Assembly (NCBI GenBank): GCA_049317265.1
Contig: JBMOIP010000002.1
Coordinates: 186,001-250,000, forward strand
Length of the DNA: 64,000 bases
DNA from: CAIVAT01 sp049317265
GTDB taxonomy: Bacteria; Bacteroidota; Bacteroidia; Bacteroidales; FEN-979
Direction of reading: 5' to 3'
Shown piece by piece: positions 27,743-34,339 of the stretch (position 1 is the first letter of the stretch; every line of letters starts with the position of its first letter). The notes under the pieces are model-generated. The model was not told the DNA's origin, searched no databases, and saw nothing but the letters and a program-made list of their open reading frames with translations. Made by a program: the position numbers and the translations under genes.

Positions 27743-28834
27743 CTAAACATTAAACCTTATGTGTAAAATATCCCCGTCCCCAACTACGTAATTTTTCCCT
27801 TCAATCATAAGTTTTCCATTTTCCTTGCAGGCATGTTCAGAACCAAGCCGGATAAAATCGTCGTATTTCATCACCTCAGCCCTGATGAATCCACGTTCAA
27901 GGTCGCTGTGAATGACCCCTGCTGCCTGTGGGGCTGTCATGCCTTTTTTAATGGTCCAGGCACGGATCTCTTTTGGGCCTGCTGTGAAAAAGCACTGAAG
28001 GTCAATCAGCTGGAATGCAGAGCGAACCAGCCTGTTAACACCGGGTTCGGTCAATCCTGCATCGGAAAGGAATTCAAGCCGGTCCTCTTCACTTTCAAGT
28101 TCTGCTATTTCAGCTTCCATTTTTGCAGCGATTACCAGCACTTCAGCCCCCTGGTCTTTAACGGAATCAATAAATTTTGTTGAATAACTGTTCCCTGCAA
28201 TGGCAGAGGTGTCGTCCACATTGCAGACATACATCACCGGTTTGTCGCTCAGAAGGAACATGTCATCCATGAAACGACGGTTATCTTCAGAAATAGGGGC
28301 AGTGCGCGCAGATTCAAAGGATTCAAGATGTGCTTTCAACACATGAAGTACCTCGAGTCCGTGTTTTGCATCTTTATCCCCGGCCTTTGCAAGTTTTTCC
28401 ATGCGGCCGATTTTCTTTTCAACCGATTCAAGATCTTTTATCTGAAGTTCAAGATCGACAATTTCACGGTCACGTACTGCATTTACAGAACCTTCAAGAT
28501 GAGGAAGTTGCGGGTCGTCAAAACAGCGGATTACATGAATGAGGGCGTCTACATTGCGGATATCCGACAGGAATTTATTTCCTTCAGTCTGGCTTCCTCC
28601 TTTGGAGAGACCTGGAATATCGACCATTTCAATGGTTGTCTGAATGACTTTCACCGATTTGATAATCTTGTCGATTTCGTGCAGGCGTGCATCAGGAACA
28701 TTCATAACCCCGAGGTTTGATTTTGTTCCTGAAAAGGCTGCAGCATGTGTTTCAGCACGATTGTTTGAAATACAGTTGAAGAGGGTTGTCTTTCCGGAAC
28801 CGGAAAGACCGATGATTCCACATTTTAAAGGCAT
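27743..28834 (-). CDS. ychF: Ribosome-binding ATPase YchF (Obg family)
   Basis: A 363-residue YchF/OLA1-type P-loop protein, which binds ATP rather than GTP and associates with ribosomes. It has a P loop GLSGSGKT (residues 9-16), TTIEMVDIPGLSKGGSQTEG (switch region), a coiled-coil arm (about 130-175) and a C-terminal TGS domain with CFFTAGPKEIRAWTIKKGMTAPQAAGVIH. Most relatives read GLPNVGKS in the P loop, so the GLSGSGKT form is slightly unusual but still a valid Walker A. It is divergent from rpsA across a 182-bp gap with promoter boxes for both directions, a sensible pairing of two translation genes. Confidence 0.94.
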   Translation of the reverse strand: MPLKCGIIGLSGSGKTTLFNCISNNRAETHAAAFSGTKSNLGVMNVPDARLHEIDKIIKSVKVIQTTIEMVDIPGLSKGGSQTEGNKFLSDIRNVDALIHVIRCFDDPQLPHLEGSVNAVRDREIVDLELQIKDLESVEKKIGRMEKLAKAGDKDAKHGLEVLHVLKAHLESFESARTAPISEDNRRFMDDMFLLSDKPVMYVCNVDDTSAIAGNSYSTKFIDSVKDQGAEVLVIAAKMEAEIAELESEEDRLEFLSDAGLTEPGVNRLVRSAFQLIDLQCFFTAGPKEIRAWTIKKGMTAPQAAGVIHSDLERGFIRAEVMKYDDFIRLGSEHACKENGKLMIEGKNYVVGDGDILHIRFNV

Positions 28835-28854
28835 GATGACGGTATTTTGGCCTG

Positions 28855-28862
28855 CAAAGTTA
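28855..28862 (-). promoter_or_regulatory. Possible -7 box for ychF (and hydE)
   Basis: Read on the minus strand this is TAACTTTG, matching TAnnTTTG, 20 bases before the ychF start codon. No clear TTG stands at -33. Confidence 0.45.
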
Positions 28863-28873
28863 TGAAATTTACC

Positions 28874-28904
28874 TTGGTTTTTAAATTATTCCTTCCTATC
28901 TTTG
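28874..28904 (+). promoter_or_regulatory. Promoter of rpsA
   Basis: TTG at 28874-28876 and TATCTTTG at 28897-28904 are separated by 20 bases, a full match to the Bacteroidota housekeeping promoter. The transcript would begin near 28911 with a leader of about 105 bases. Confidence 0.7.
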
Positions 28905-29016
28905 CACCCCATTTTAACAGGGCGTAAAATGGTGGTTGTTCTTTATTTAAGTCCCTGTCAGTTAACTAAATGTTAAACCCGGTAAGTGCAATTGCACTGC
29001 CATAAAGCAAAATTGA

Positions 29017-31167
29017 ATGACTCCTGAAGAAACCAATGAGAACATGGAGCAGAATGCTGAACCCATTGCTGATCAAAATGTAACCGCTGAAACGGAATCT
29101 CCTGTTGTAGAAGAGACTGTTGCAGAACCGATTGCCGAACCTGTTGCCGAAATCGCTGCCGAACCTGTAGCAGAAGTAATTGCCGAAACTGTTGCGGAGG
29201 TAATTGCCGAACCTGTTGCGGAAGTTGCAGCAGAGCCTGTTGCCCAGGTTGTTGCAGAACCTGTTGCTGCAGCTCCGATAAAGGCTGCCAGAACAACGCA
29301 TGTGGCACCTGTTGCCCCTGCAGATTTTGACTGGGATGCCATCGGCAAAAAGCATGAAATTTACACCAATGAAGAGCGTACCAAACTGGAAGATCTCTAC
29401 GATCAGACCCTCAGGGCCATCCAGGATCATGAAGTGATCGAAGGTACCGTAGTGACCATGACCAACCGCGAAGTCATCGTTAACATTGGCTTCAAAAGCG
29501 ATGGTGTGATCCAGATGAACGAATTCCGCTACAACCCGGAACTGAAGATCGGTGATAAAGTGGAAGTTTATATCGAGAACCAGGAAGATACCAGCGGCCA
29601 GTTGCTTCTTTCGCACAAAAAAGCGCGCATCCTGAAATCATGGGAACGCATCAATGACGCTTACGAAAAGCAGGAGATTATCAAAGGTTATGTGAAATCC
29701 CGCACCAAAGGCGGTCTTATTGTCGACATTTTCGGCATTGAGGCTTTCCTCCCGGGCTCTCAGATCGACGTAAAACCCATCCGCGATTACGATGTGTTTG
29801 TAGATAAAGTTATGGAATTCAAGGTGGTGAAGATCAATCACGAATACAAGAACGTGGTTGTTTCCCATAAGGCACTTATCGAGGATGAACTCGAAGCTCA
29901 GAAGGCAGAGATTATCAAGAAACTTGAGAAGGGCCAGATTCTTGAAGGTACCGTTAAAAATATCACCAGCTACGGTGTATTTGTTGACCTTGGCGGTGTT
30001 GACGGCCTGGTACATATCACCGACCTCAGCTGGGGCCGTATCAACCATCCTGAAGAGATTGTTAAACTTGATCAGAAAATCAAGGTCGTTATCCTTGACT
30101 TTGATGAAAACAAGAAACGTATTGCCCTTGGTCTCAAGCAACTTACGCCTCACCCATGGGATTCACTGAGCCAGGATCTGAAGATTGGCGATAAAGTGAA
30201 GGGAAAAGTTGTTGTCATCGCCGATTATGGTGCATTTGTTGAAATTACCACCGGTGTTGAAGGACTCATCCACGTTTCTGAAATGTCCTGGTCACAGCAT
30301 CTGCGTACCGCCCACGATTTCCTTAAAGTGGGTCAGGAAGTGGAAGCTGTTATCCTTACACTCGACCGTGAAGAGCGTAAAATGTCGATGGGCATCAAGC
30401 AGCTTATTCCGGATCCATGGACCAACATCCGCGACAAATATCCGCTCCGCTCGAAGCACACAGCCACTGTTCGCAACTTTACCAACTTCGGTATTTTTGT
30501 GGAACTGGAAGAGGGAGTTGACGGACTGATCCATATCTCTGACCTTAGCTGGTCGAAGAAGATCAAACATCCTGCCGAATTTACCAAAATCGGAGAGAGC
30601 ATCGAAGTAATGGTACTTGATGTGGATGTTGAAAACCGCCGTCTCAGCCTCGGACACAAACAACTTGAAGAGAATCCATGGGATGTATTCGAGAATGTGT
30701 TTGCAGTAGGTTCAGTGCATCTTGGAACCATTGTCAGTTTGAATGACAAAGGCGCCATCATCGCACTTCCATACGGAGTTGAAGGATTTGCACCTCTCCG
30801 CCACCTGGGCAAAGAGGACAACAGCATGGCAAAGGAAGAAGAAGCCATGGATTTCAAGGTGATCGAGTTTTCCAAGGAGAATAAGAAGATCATCCTGAGC
30901 CATAGCAAAATCCACCAGGATGTTGCCAACGTTGAGAAGAACAAAGATTTAAAAACCGGAGTAAAGAAGGAAAGCGATACCAAAAAGGCCGTTAAAAAGC
31001 TCAAGGACAACCTTGAGAAGACCACCCTTGGCGACATCGATGCCCTTGCAAACCTTAAAGCCGATATGGTGAAGGCCGAAAACCTGGCCCGTGATGCCAA
31101 ATATGCTAAAGATGAAGCAACTCCTGAAGTTGAACCTACTGAAGAAGAACCCATTGCAGAAGAATAA
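29017..31167 (+). CDS. rpsA: 30S ribosomal protein S1
   Basis: A 716-residue S1 protein, which holds mRNA on the 30S subunit. Residues about 1-100 are an acidic, low-complexity region built from A-E-P-V/I-A-E units. Six S1 (OB-fold) domains follow, at about 136-205, 217-288, 304-377, 390-464, 481-551 and 568-634. The middle ones carry the typical G-x-V-x-x-x-x-x-x-G-x-F-V-x-L pattern (for example GTVKNITSYGVFVDL). A charged Lys/Glu-rich tail closes the protein. Bacteroidota S1 proteins are often longer than the 557 residues of E. coli because of such termini. No Shine-Dalgarno precedes the ATG. The rnz gene follows after 3 bases. Confidence 0.96.
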   Translation: MTPEETNENMEQNAEPIADQNVTAETESPVVEETVAEPIAEPVAEIAAEPVAEVIAETVAEVIAEPVAEVAAEPVAQVVAEPVAAAPIKAARTTHVAPVAPADFDWDAIGKKHEIYTNEERTKLEDLYDQTLRAIQDHEVIEGTVVTMTNREVIVNIGFKSDGVIQMNEFRYNPELKIGDKVEVYIENQEDTSGQLLLSHKKARILKSWERINDAYEKQEIIKGYVKSRTKGGLIVDIFGIEAFLPGSQIDVKPIRDYDVFVDKVMEFKVVKINHEYKNVVVSHKALIEDELEAQKAEIIKKLEKGQILEGTVKNITSYGVFVDLGGVDGLVHITDLSWGRINHPEEIVKLDQKIKVVILDFDENKKRIALGLKQLTPHPWDSLSQDLKIGDKVKGKVVVIADYGAFVEITTGVEGLIHVSEMSWSQHLRTAHDFLKVGQEVEAVILTLDREERKMSMGIKQLIPDPWTNIRDKYPLRSKHTATVRNFTNFGIFVELEEGVDGLIHISDLSWSKKIKHPAEFTKIGESIEVMVLDVDVENRRLSLGHKQLEENPWDVFENVFAVGSVHLGTIVSLNDKGAIIALPYGVEGFAPLRHLGKEDNSMAKEEEAMDFKVIEFSKENKKIILSHSKIHQDVANVEKNKDLKTGVKKESDTKKAVKKLKDNLEKTTLGDIDALANLKADMVKAENLARDAKYAKDEATPEVEPTEEEPIAEE
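29101..29277 (+). repeat. Low-complexity A-E-P-V-A-E coding repeat in rpsA
   Basis: The DNA encodes about a dozen imperfect copies of a four-residue unit (A-E-P/V/I/T-V/I), written with varied codons for Ala, Glu, Pro and Val. The codon variation suggests an old repeat kept by selection for composition rather than a recent slippage product. It creates long spurious open frames on the opposite strand. Confidence 0.75.
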
Positions 31168-31170
31168 AGC

Positions 31171-31962
31171 ATGAATTTTTCTTTAACGGTGCTGGGTAGC
31201 AATGCTGCGATCCCGGCAAACAACCGAAACCTAAGCGCTCATTTGCTCAATGCAAATGAGCGCTTCTTTTTGATTGATTGTGGTGAAGGCACCCAGTTTC
31301 AGCTTAGGAGATACCACATTTCATTTCAGCGCATTAAGCATGTTTTTATCAGCCATCTGCATGGTGATCATTTTTTCGGACTGATCGGTCTGCTGAACTC
31401 CATGCATCTGCTTGGCCGCAAGGAGGAGTTAAATCTGTATGCCCCACCCATGCTATCAGAGATTATAAACCTTCAGATGGAGGTATCGCAAACCACCCTT
31501 CAATATCCCCTTGTTTTTCATCCGCTATGCATGGACCGGTACGATCTCATCCTGGACCAGGAAAGGCTTTCCGTGCATAGTTTTCCACTGGTACACAGTA
31601 TCCCCACCTGCGGGTTTGTTTTCCGGGAGAAAAATCCTCCACGAAATATTTCCAGGGCTCGCTCTTATGCTTATTGTAGTGATACCGCATATACGGAAAC
31701 GATCATCCCTTATATTAATGAGGTCGGATTGCTGTACCATGAAGCTACTTTTATGCAGGCATTGGCCTCCGCCGCTGCAGATAAATTTCATTCCACCGGC
31801 ATGGAGGCAGCTGCGATTGCCCGTAAAGCCAACGTAAAAAAACTTTTAATAGGTCATTTTTCAGCCAGGTACGAGGAGATCGGCCCTTTACTTGAGGAAG
31901 CCAGGTCGGTTTTCGCCGAAACCTATCCTGCGGAGGAGGGAATTCCTCTAAATATTGGATGA
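31171..31962 (+). CDS. rnz: Ribonuclease Z (tRNA 3' endonuclease)
   Basis: A 263-residue metallo-beta-lactamase-fold nuclease that trims tRNA 3' ends. Motifs: LTVLGSNAAIPANNRN at the N-terminus, the zinc-binding FISHLHGDHFFGLIGLL (HxHxDH), YCSDTAYTE (Asp ligand), HEATF (about 194-198) and KKLLIGHFSARY, which supplies the last His. Bacterial RNase Z is usually about 300-320 residues, and here the flexible arm region seems short. It lies 3 bases after rpsA and is probably co-transcribed. The B12-riboswitch promoter begins inside its last codons. Confidence 0.93.
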   Translation: MNFSLTVLGSNAAIPANNRNLSAHLLNANERFFLIDCGEGTQFQLRRYHISFQRIKHVFISHLHGDHFFGLIGLLNSMHLLGRKEELNLYAPPMLSEIINLQMEVSQTTLQYPLVFHPLCMDRYDLILDQERLSVHSFPLVHSIPTCGFVFREKNPPRNISRARSYAYCSDTAYTETIIPYINEVGLLYHEATFMQALASAAADKFHSTGMEAAAIARKANVKKLLIGHFSARYEEIGPLLEEARSVFAETYPAEEGIPLNIG

Positions 31963-31987
31963 GGTATTGGGTTTTTTTTTAAATTTG
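31955..31987 (+). promoter_or_regulatory. Promoter upstream of the cobalamin riboswitch
   Basis: TTG at 31955-31957 and TAAATTTG at 31980-31987 are 22 bases apart, slightly long for the Bacteroidota consensus. The predicted start, about 31994, falls just before the first base of the riboswitch P1 stem at 31997, which supports the call. The upstream box overlaps the end of rnz. Confidence 0.55.
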
Positions 31988-31996
31988 CGTGATTTT

Positions 31997-32175
31997 GTTG
32001 CTGGTTCATTACCTGATTCCTTCAGGTGATGTGAAAAGGGAATCCGGTTGAATCCGGAGCTGTTCCCGCAGCTGTAAGCTCTTTAAACGTTTTCGACCTC
32101 TTTGAGTCACTGTCCTGTTTCATCCGGATGGGAAGACCGCGAACAACAGAGCAAGCCAGAAGACCTGCCACCAAC
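31997..32175 (+). promoter_or_regulatory. Cobalamin riboswitch (adenosylcobalamin type)
   Basis: The conserved core is present: GGGAATCCGGTTGAATCCGG (from 32038), GAGCTGTTCCCGCAGCTGTAA (32057-32077 region), GTCACTG (32106-32112) and the B12 box AAGCCAGAAGACCTGCC (32153-32169). The P1 stem closes the structure: GTTGCTGGT (31997-32005) pairs with GCCACCAAC (32167-32175) with one mismatch. It lies 55 bases upstream of the BtuG-like lipoprotein ATG at 32231, so cobalamin should switch that gene off, by translational or transcriptional control; I cannot tell which, as no clear terminator hairpin follows. Confidence 0.95.
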
Positions 32176-32230
32176 TATTTTCGGAGCTTTCGGGAGAAAA
32201 GTAAAGATTCATTTATCTAAACAATTAATC

Positions 32231-33319
32231 ATGAAAACAAGACTGAACAACTATGTATTGGCATTGCTCATTGTGATTTTATATTCAGCATGCACGAAAG
32301 AGGAAGATACAATTTATACTCCAACCGGACCCTATGCCAACGGGGCGTTTATCTCCAATGAAGGGACCTTTGGACAGGCGAACGCATCGGTGAGTTTCTA
32401 TGATTATACCGGCGACAGCATCAGGAATTCGATCTTCACTACGGTTAACAACAAACCTCTCGGACAGGTACTTCAATCGATGTATACCGTCAATGGAAAA
32501 GTTTACATGGTATTGAACCTCTCCGATACCGTCGTGATTGCCAATGCGAGAACATTTAAGCAGGAAGGGATTATCAGCGGGTTAAACTCACCACGATACA
32601 TGACCTCCTTGAACAACAAGGGTTATATCACCCAATGGGGCGAATGGGGTGAAAAGGGGGTGGTCAAGGTAGTCAACCTCAGCACGAAGGCCATCTTAAG
32701 TTCCATTGGAGTGGGAGTAGGGCCGGAGCAGGCAATTGTTACCGGTGGTAAAATCATTGTCGCCAATGGCGGAGCGTATGATGTGGATTCCACGGTGTCT
32801 GTGATCGATCCGGCAACCGACCAGGTCGTTAAAACAGTTGAAGTAGGACACAATCCCAAAGAGATGGTGGTCGATAAGAACAACGATATCTGGATCATCT
32901 GCTACGGCTATATTAAATACGACGGTTCGTTCAATATCATTTTGGAGACCCCGTCAAAACTTGTGAAGTTATCAGGGGCTACCCTTGAGAAAACGAATGA
33001 GTATATTATTTCACCAACACAGCATCCGCAACACATTGATATAAGTAAAGACAGATCGACCATTTATTATGGTGGCGGTTTTGGCTATGCCGGTATTTAT
33101 GCCATGAAGATCACTGATGCTGTACTTCCGACCACAACACTTATAGATGGAACCAGGTATTTCTACGGATTCAATGTGAATCCTGCCAATGGGGACATCT
33201 ATGCACTTGATGCAACCAATTTTACATCGCAGGGATTACTGGTCAGGTATTCCCCGCAAGGTTTGCTGGTCAGGGAATATTCAGTGGGAATTGCTCCCAA
33301 TGGGGCGATCTTCAGATAG
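32231..33319 (+). CDS. BtuG-like surface lipoprotein, beta-propeller, vitamin B12 binding (predicted)
   Basis: A 362-residue lipoprotein. The signal peptide ends in YSAC with Cys21 as the lipidated residue. The following TKEED matches the K-(D/E)2 lipoprotein surface-export signal known from Bacteroidota, so the protein is probably on the cell surface. The mature part has YncE/surface-layer-type beta-propeller repeats (GSTVSVIDPATDQVVKTVEV-like blades; PKEMVVDKNNDIWIICYG). This architecture, size and riboswitch match BtuG, which in Bacteroides captures B12 with very high affinity and passes it to the TonB-dependent receptor BtuB. No btuB or other cobalamin gene is next to it. I chose the ATG at 32231 because a reading from farther upstream would translate the riboswitch. 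Confidence 0.8.
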   Translation: MKTRLNNYVLALLIVILYSACTKEEDTIYTPTGPYANGAFISNEGTFGQANASVSFYDYTGDSIRNSIFTTVNNKPLGQVLQSMYTVNGKVYMVLNLSDTVVIANARTFKQEGIISGLNSPRYMTSLNNKGYITQWGEWGEKGVVKVVNLSTKAILSSIGVGVGPEQAIVTGGKIIVANGGAYDVDSTVSVIDPATDQVVKTVEVGHNPKEMVVDKNNDIWIICYGYIKYDGSFNIILETPSKLVKLSGATLEKTNEYIISPTQHPQHIDISKDRSTIYYGGGFGYAGIYAMKITDAVLPTTTLIDGTRYFYGFNVNPANGDIYALDATNFTSQGLLVRYSPQGLLVREYSVGIAPNGAIFR

Positions 33320-33341
33320 AGATATATTCAATGAGAAATGA

Positions 33342-34043
33342 TTAGCCTGTGCGACTGATCCGGTTCAGTCTTACCGGGTCAAGTATCTCTATGTCATTGT
33401 CTGTCATATTGATAATTCCATCATTTTGAAATTCCCGCAGGATTTTCACTCCACTATCCTTAGACATTCCGGATAGATCCGAAATGTCCTGGCGTGACAT
33501 GTGAAATGTGAATTTTTGAGATTCAAAAATCTCTTCGCTTAGATAAATAAGGGTATCTGCCATTCTTCCCGGCATTTGTTTTTGTGTGATGGACAGAAGC
33601 CTGTTGTATACTGAAAGAATATTGCGGCTGAAATCCTTCATGAATTCGGCTGCAAAAATTCTGTTCCTGTCAATGATCTCCTTGAATACATTAACATCAA
33701 TAAAGCACACTGTTGTATCCATCAGCGCTGTAACGGAGAAGTGATGCCTTTGGTCAAGGTAGATTCCCGGTCCGCCAATGAAATTTGTCGGTTTGACGAT
33801 CCTGATGATGGCATTTCGCTGCTCCATACCCTCAAGATAAAGTTTTGCAAGTCCTGAATTTACCGAGATGACATGCGACATGAAGGTGCCTTGCTTCCTG
33901 ATCGTCTCACCTTTGTTGAAACGTACAATGATTTTGTTTATATCGATTAATTTGATATCCTCATCCGTTAAGTAGCAGAATATCGGAGACTTATATTCGC
34001 ATCCGGAACAATTACGGTTTGGGTTTTCACAGTTGCTTTTCAT
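33342..34043 (-). CDS. Crp/Fnr family transcriptional regulator with N-terminal cysteine cluster
   Basis: A 233-residue regulator: cyclic-nucleotide-binding-type beta-barrel (about 30-140), a dimerisation helix (about 140-160) and a C-terminal winged helix-turn-helix with MSRQDISDLSGMSKDSGVKILREF as recognition region (about 178-205). The N-terminus has Cys5, Cys12, Cys15 and Cys23 (C-x6-C-x2-C-x7-C), which suggests an FNR-like oxygen- or NO-sensitive iron-sulfur cluster, although the spacing differs from E. coli FNR. The cAMP-binding arginine motif is not evident. It is divergent from the giant adhesin gene, and an array of phased palindromes between them is a candidate binding site. Convergent with the BtuG-like gene, 22 bases away. 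Confidence 0.87.
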   Translation of the reverse strand: MKSNCENPNRNCSGCEYKSPIFCYLTDEDIKLIDINKIIVRFNKGETIRKQGTFMSHVISVNSGLAKLYLEGMEQRNAIIRIVKPTNFIGGPGIYLDQRHHFSVTALMDTTVCFIDVNVFKEIIDRNRIFAAEFMKDFSRNILSVYNRLLSITQKQMPGRMADTLIYLSEEIFESQKFTFHMSRQDISDLSGMSKDSGVKILREFQNDGIINMTDNDIEILDPVRLNRISRTG

Positions 34044-34105
34044 GTTTTTTAGAAAATATGAGCTGTTAGATTACATGTTCCCGCCGGGGATAACAATGAA
34101 TTCCG

Positions 34106-34181
34106 CGAGATATTTCCTGAAATATACGAGATATTTCCACCAAAGAACGAAATATTTCCCAGCTAAAATAATAAAATTTCC
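34106..34181. repeat. Phased palindromic repeat array, candidate operator
   Basis: CGAGATATTTCC (34106-34117), CGAGATATTTCC (34127-34138) and CGAAATATTTCC (34148-34159) recur at exactly 21 bp, two helical turns; a fourth degraded copy, AATAAAATTTCC, sits at 34170-34181. The core GAAATATTTC is a perfect 10-bp palindrome. The array ends about 34 bases before the -7 box of the adhesin promoter, where an activator would bind, and about 63 bases before the Crp/Fnr start codon on the other side. Confidence 0.75.
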
Positions 34182-34214
34182 AGCTCCTTATGTATTAATT
34201 AGACTAATTCTATA

Positions 34215-34222
34215 TAAATTTG
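34215..34222 (+). promoter_or_regulatory. -7 box of the giant adhesin promoter
   Basis: TAAATTTG matches TAnnTTTG. There is no TTG near the expected -33 position (about 34191-34195), which fits a promoter that needs an activator bound to the palindrome array just upstream. The start site would be about 34229. Confidence 0.5.
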
Positions 34223-34234
34223 CAAAGATTAGGT

Positions 34235-34288
34235 ATTGGACGGAAGCCATGAAGCAAACATTTGTATATTATTTTAAGCTCGTCCAAT
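34235..34288 (+). repeat. Long-loop inverted repeat in the adhesin mRNA leader
   Basis: ATTGGACG (34235-34242) and CGTCCAAT (34281-34288) are perfectly complementary over 8 bp with a 38-base loop, entirely inside the predicted 5' leader. It could fold in RNA. No T tract follows, so it is not a terminator. Confidence 0.45.
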
Positions 34289-34339
34289 TATAATAATTGA
34301 AAATTTGAACCACAACCATTCTATAACAGGAGGAGAAAT

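Noticed and set aside
28966..29616. Long minus-strand open frame opposite rpsA with G-N-R/N-F repeats
   Set aside because: It is the antisense image of the repetitive A-E-P-V coding region of rpsA; no start context and no recognisable fold.
30333..31223. 296-codon minus-strand open frame opposite the 3' half of rpsA
   Set aside because: Ser-rich antisense shadow of a confidently identified gene; no homology pattern.
32102..32230. Upstream start that would extend the BtuG-like protein by 43 residues
   Set aside because: It would translate the cobalamin riboswitch and its B12 box. The ATG at 32231 gives a proper lipoprotein signal peptide directly.
34033..34293. 86-codon open frame on the plus strand in front of the giant adhesin
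   Set aside because: It covers the palindrome array, the promoter and the leader hairpin, is aromatic-rich as expected of AT-rich spacer DNA, and has no ribosome-binding site.
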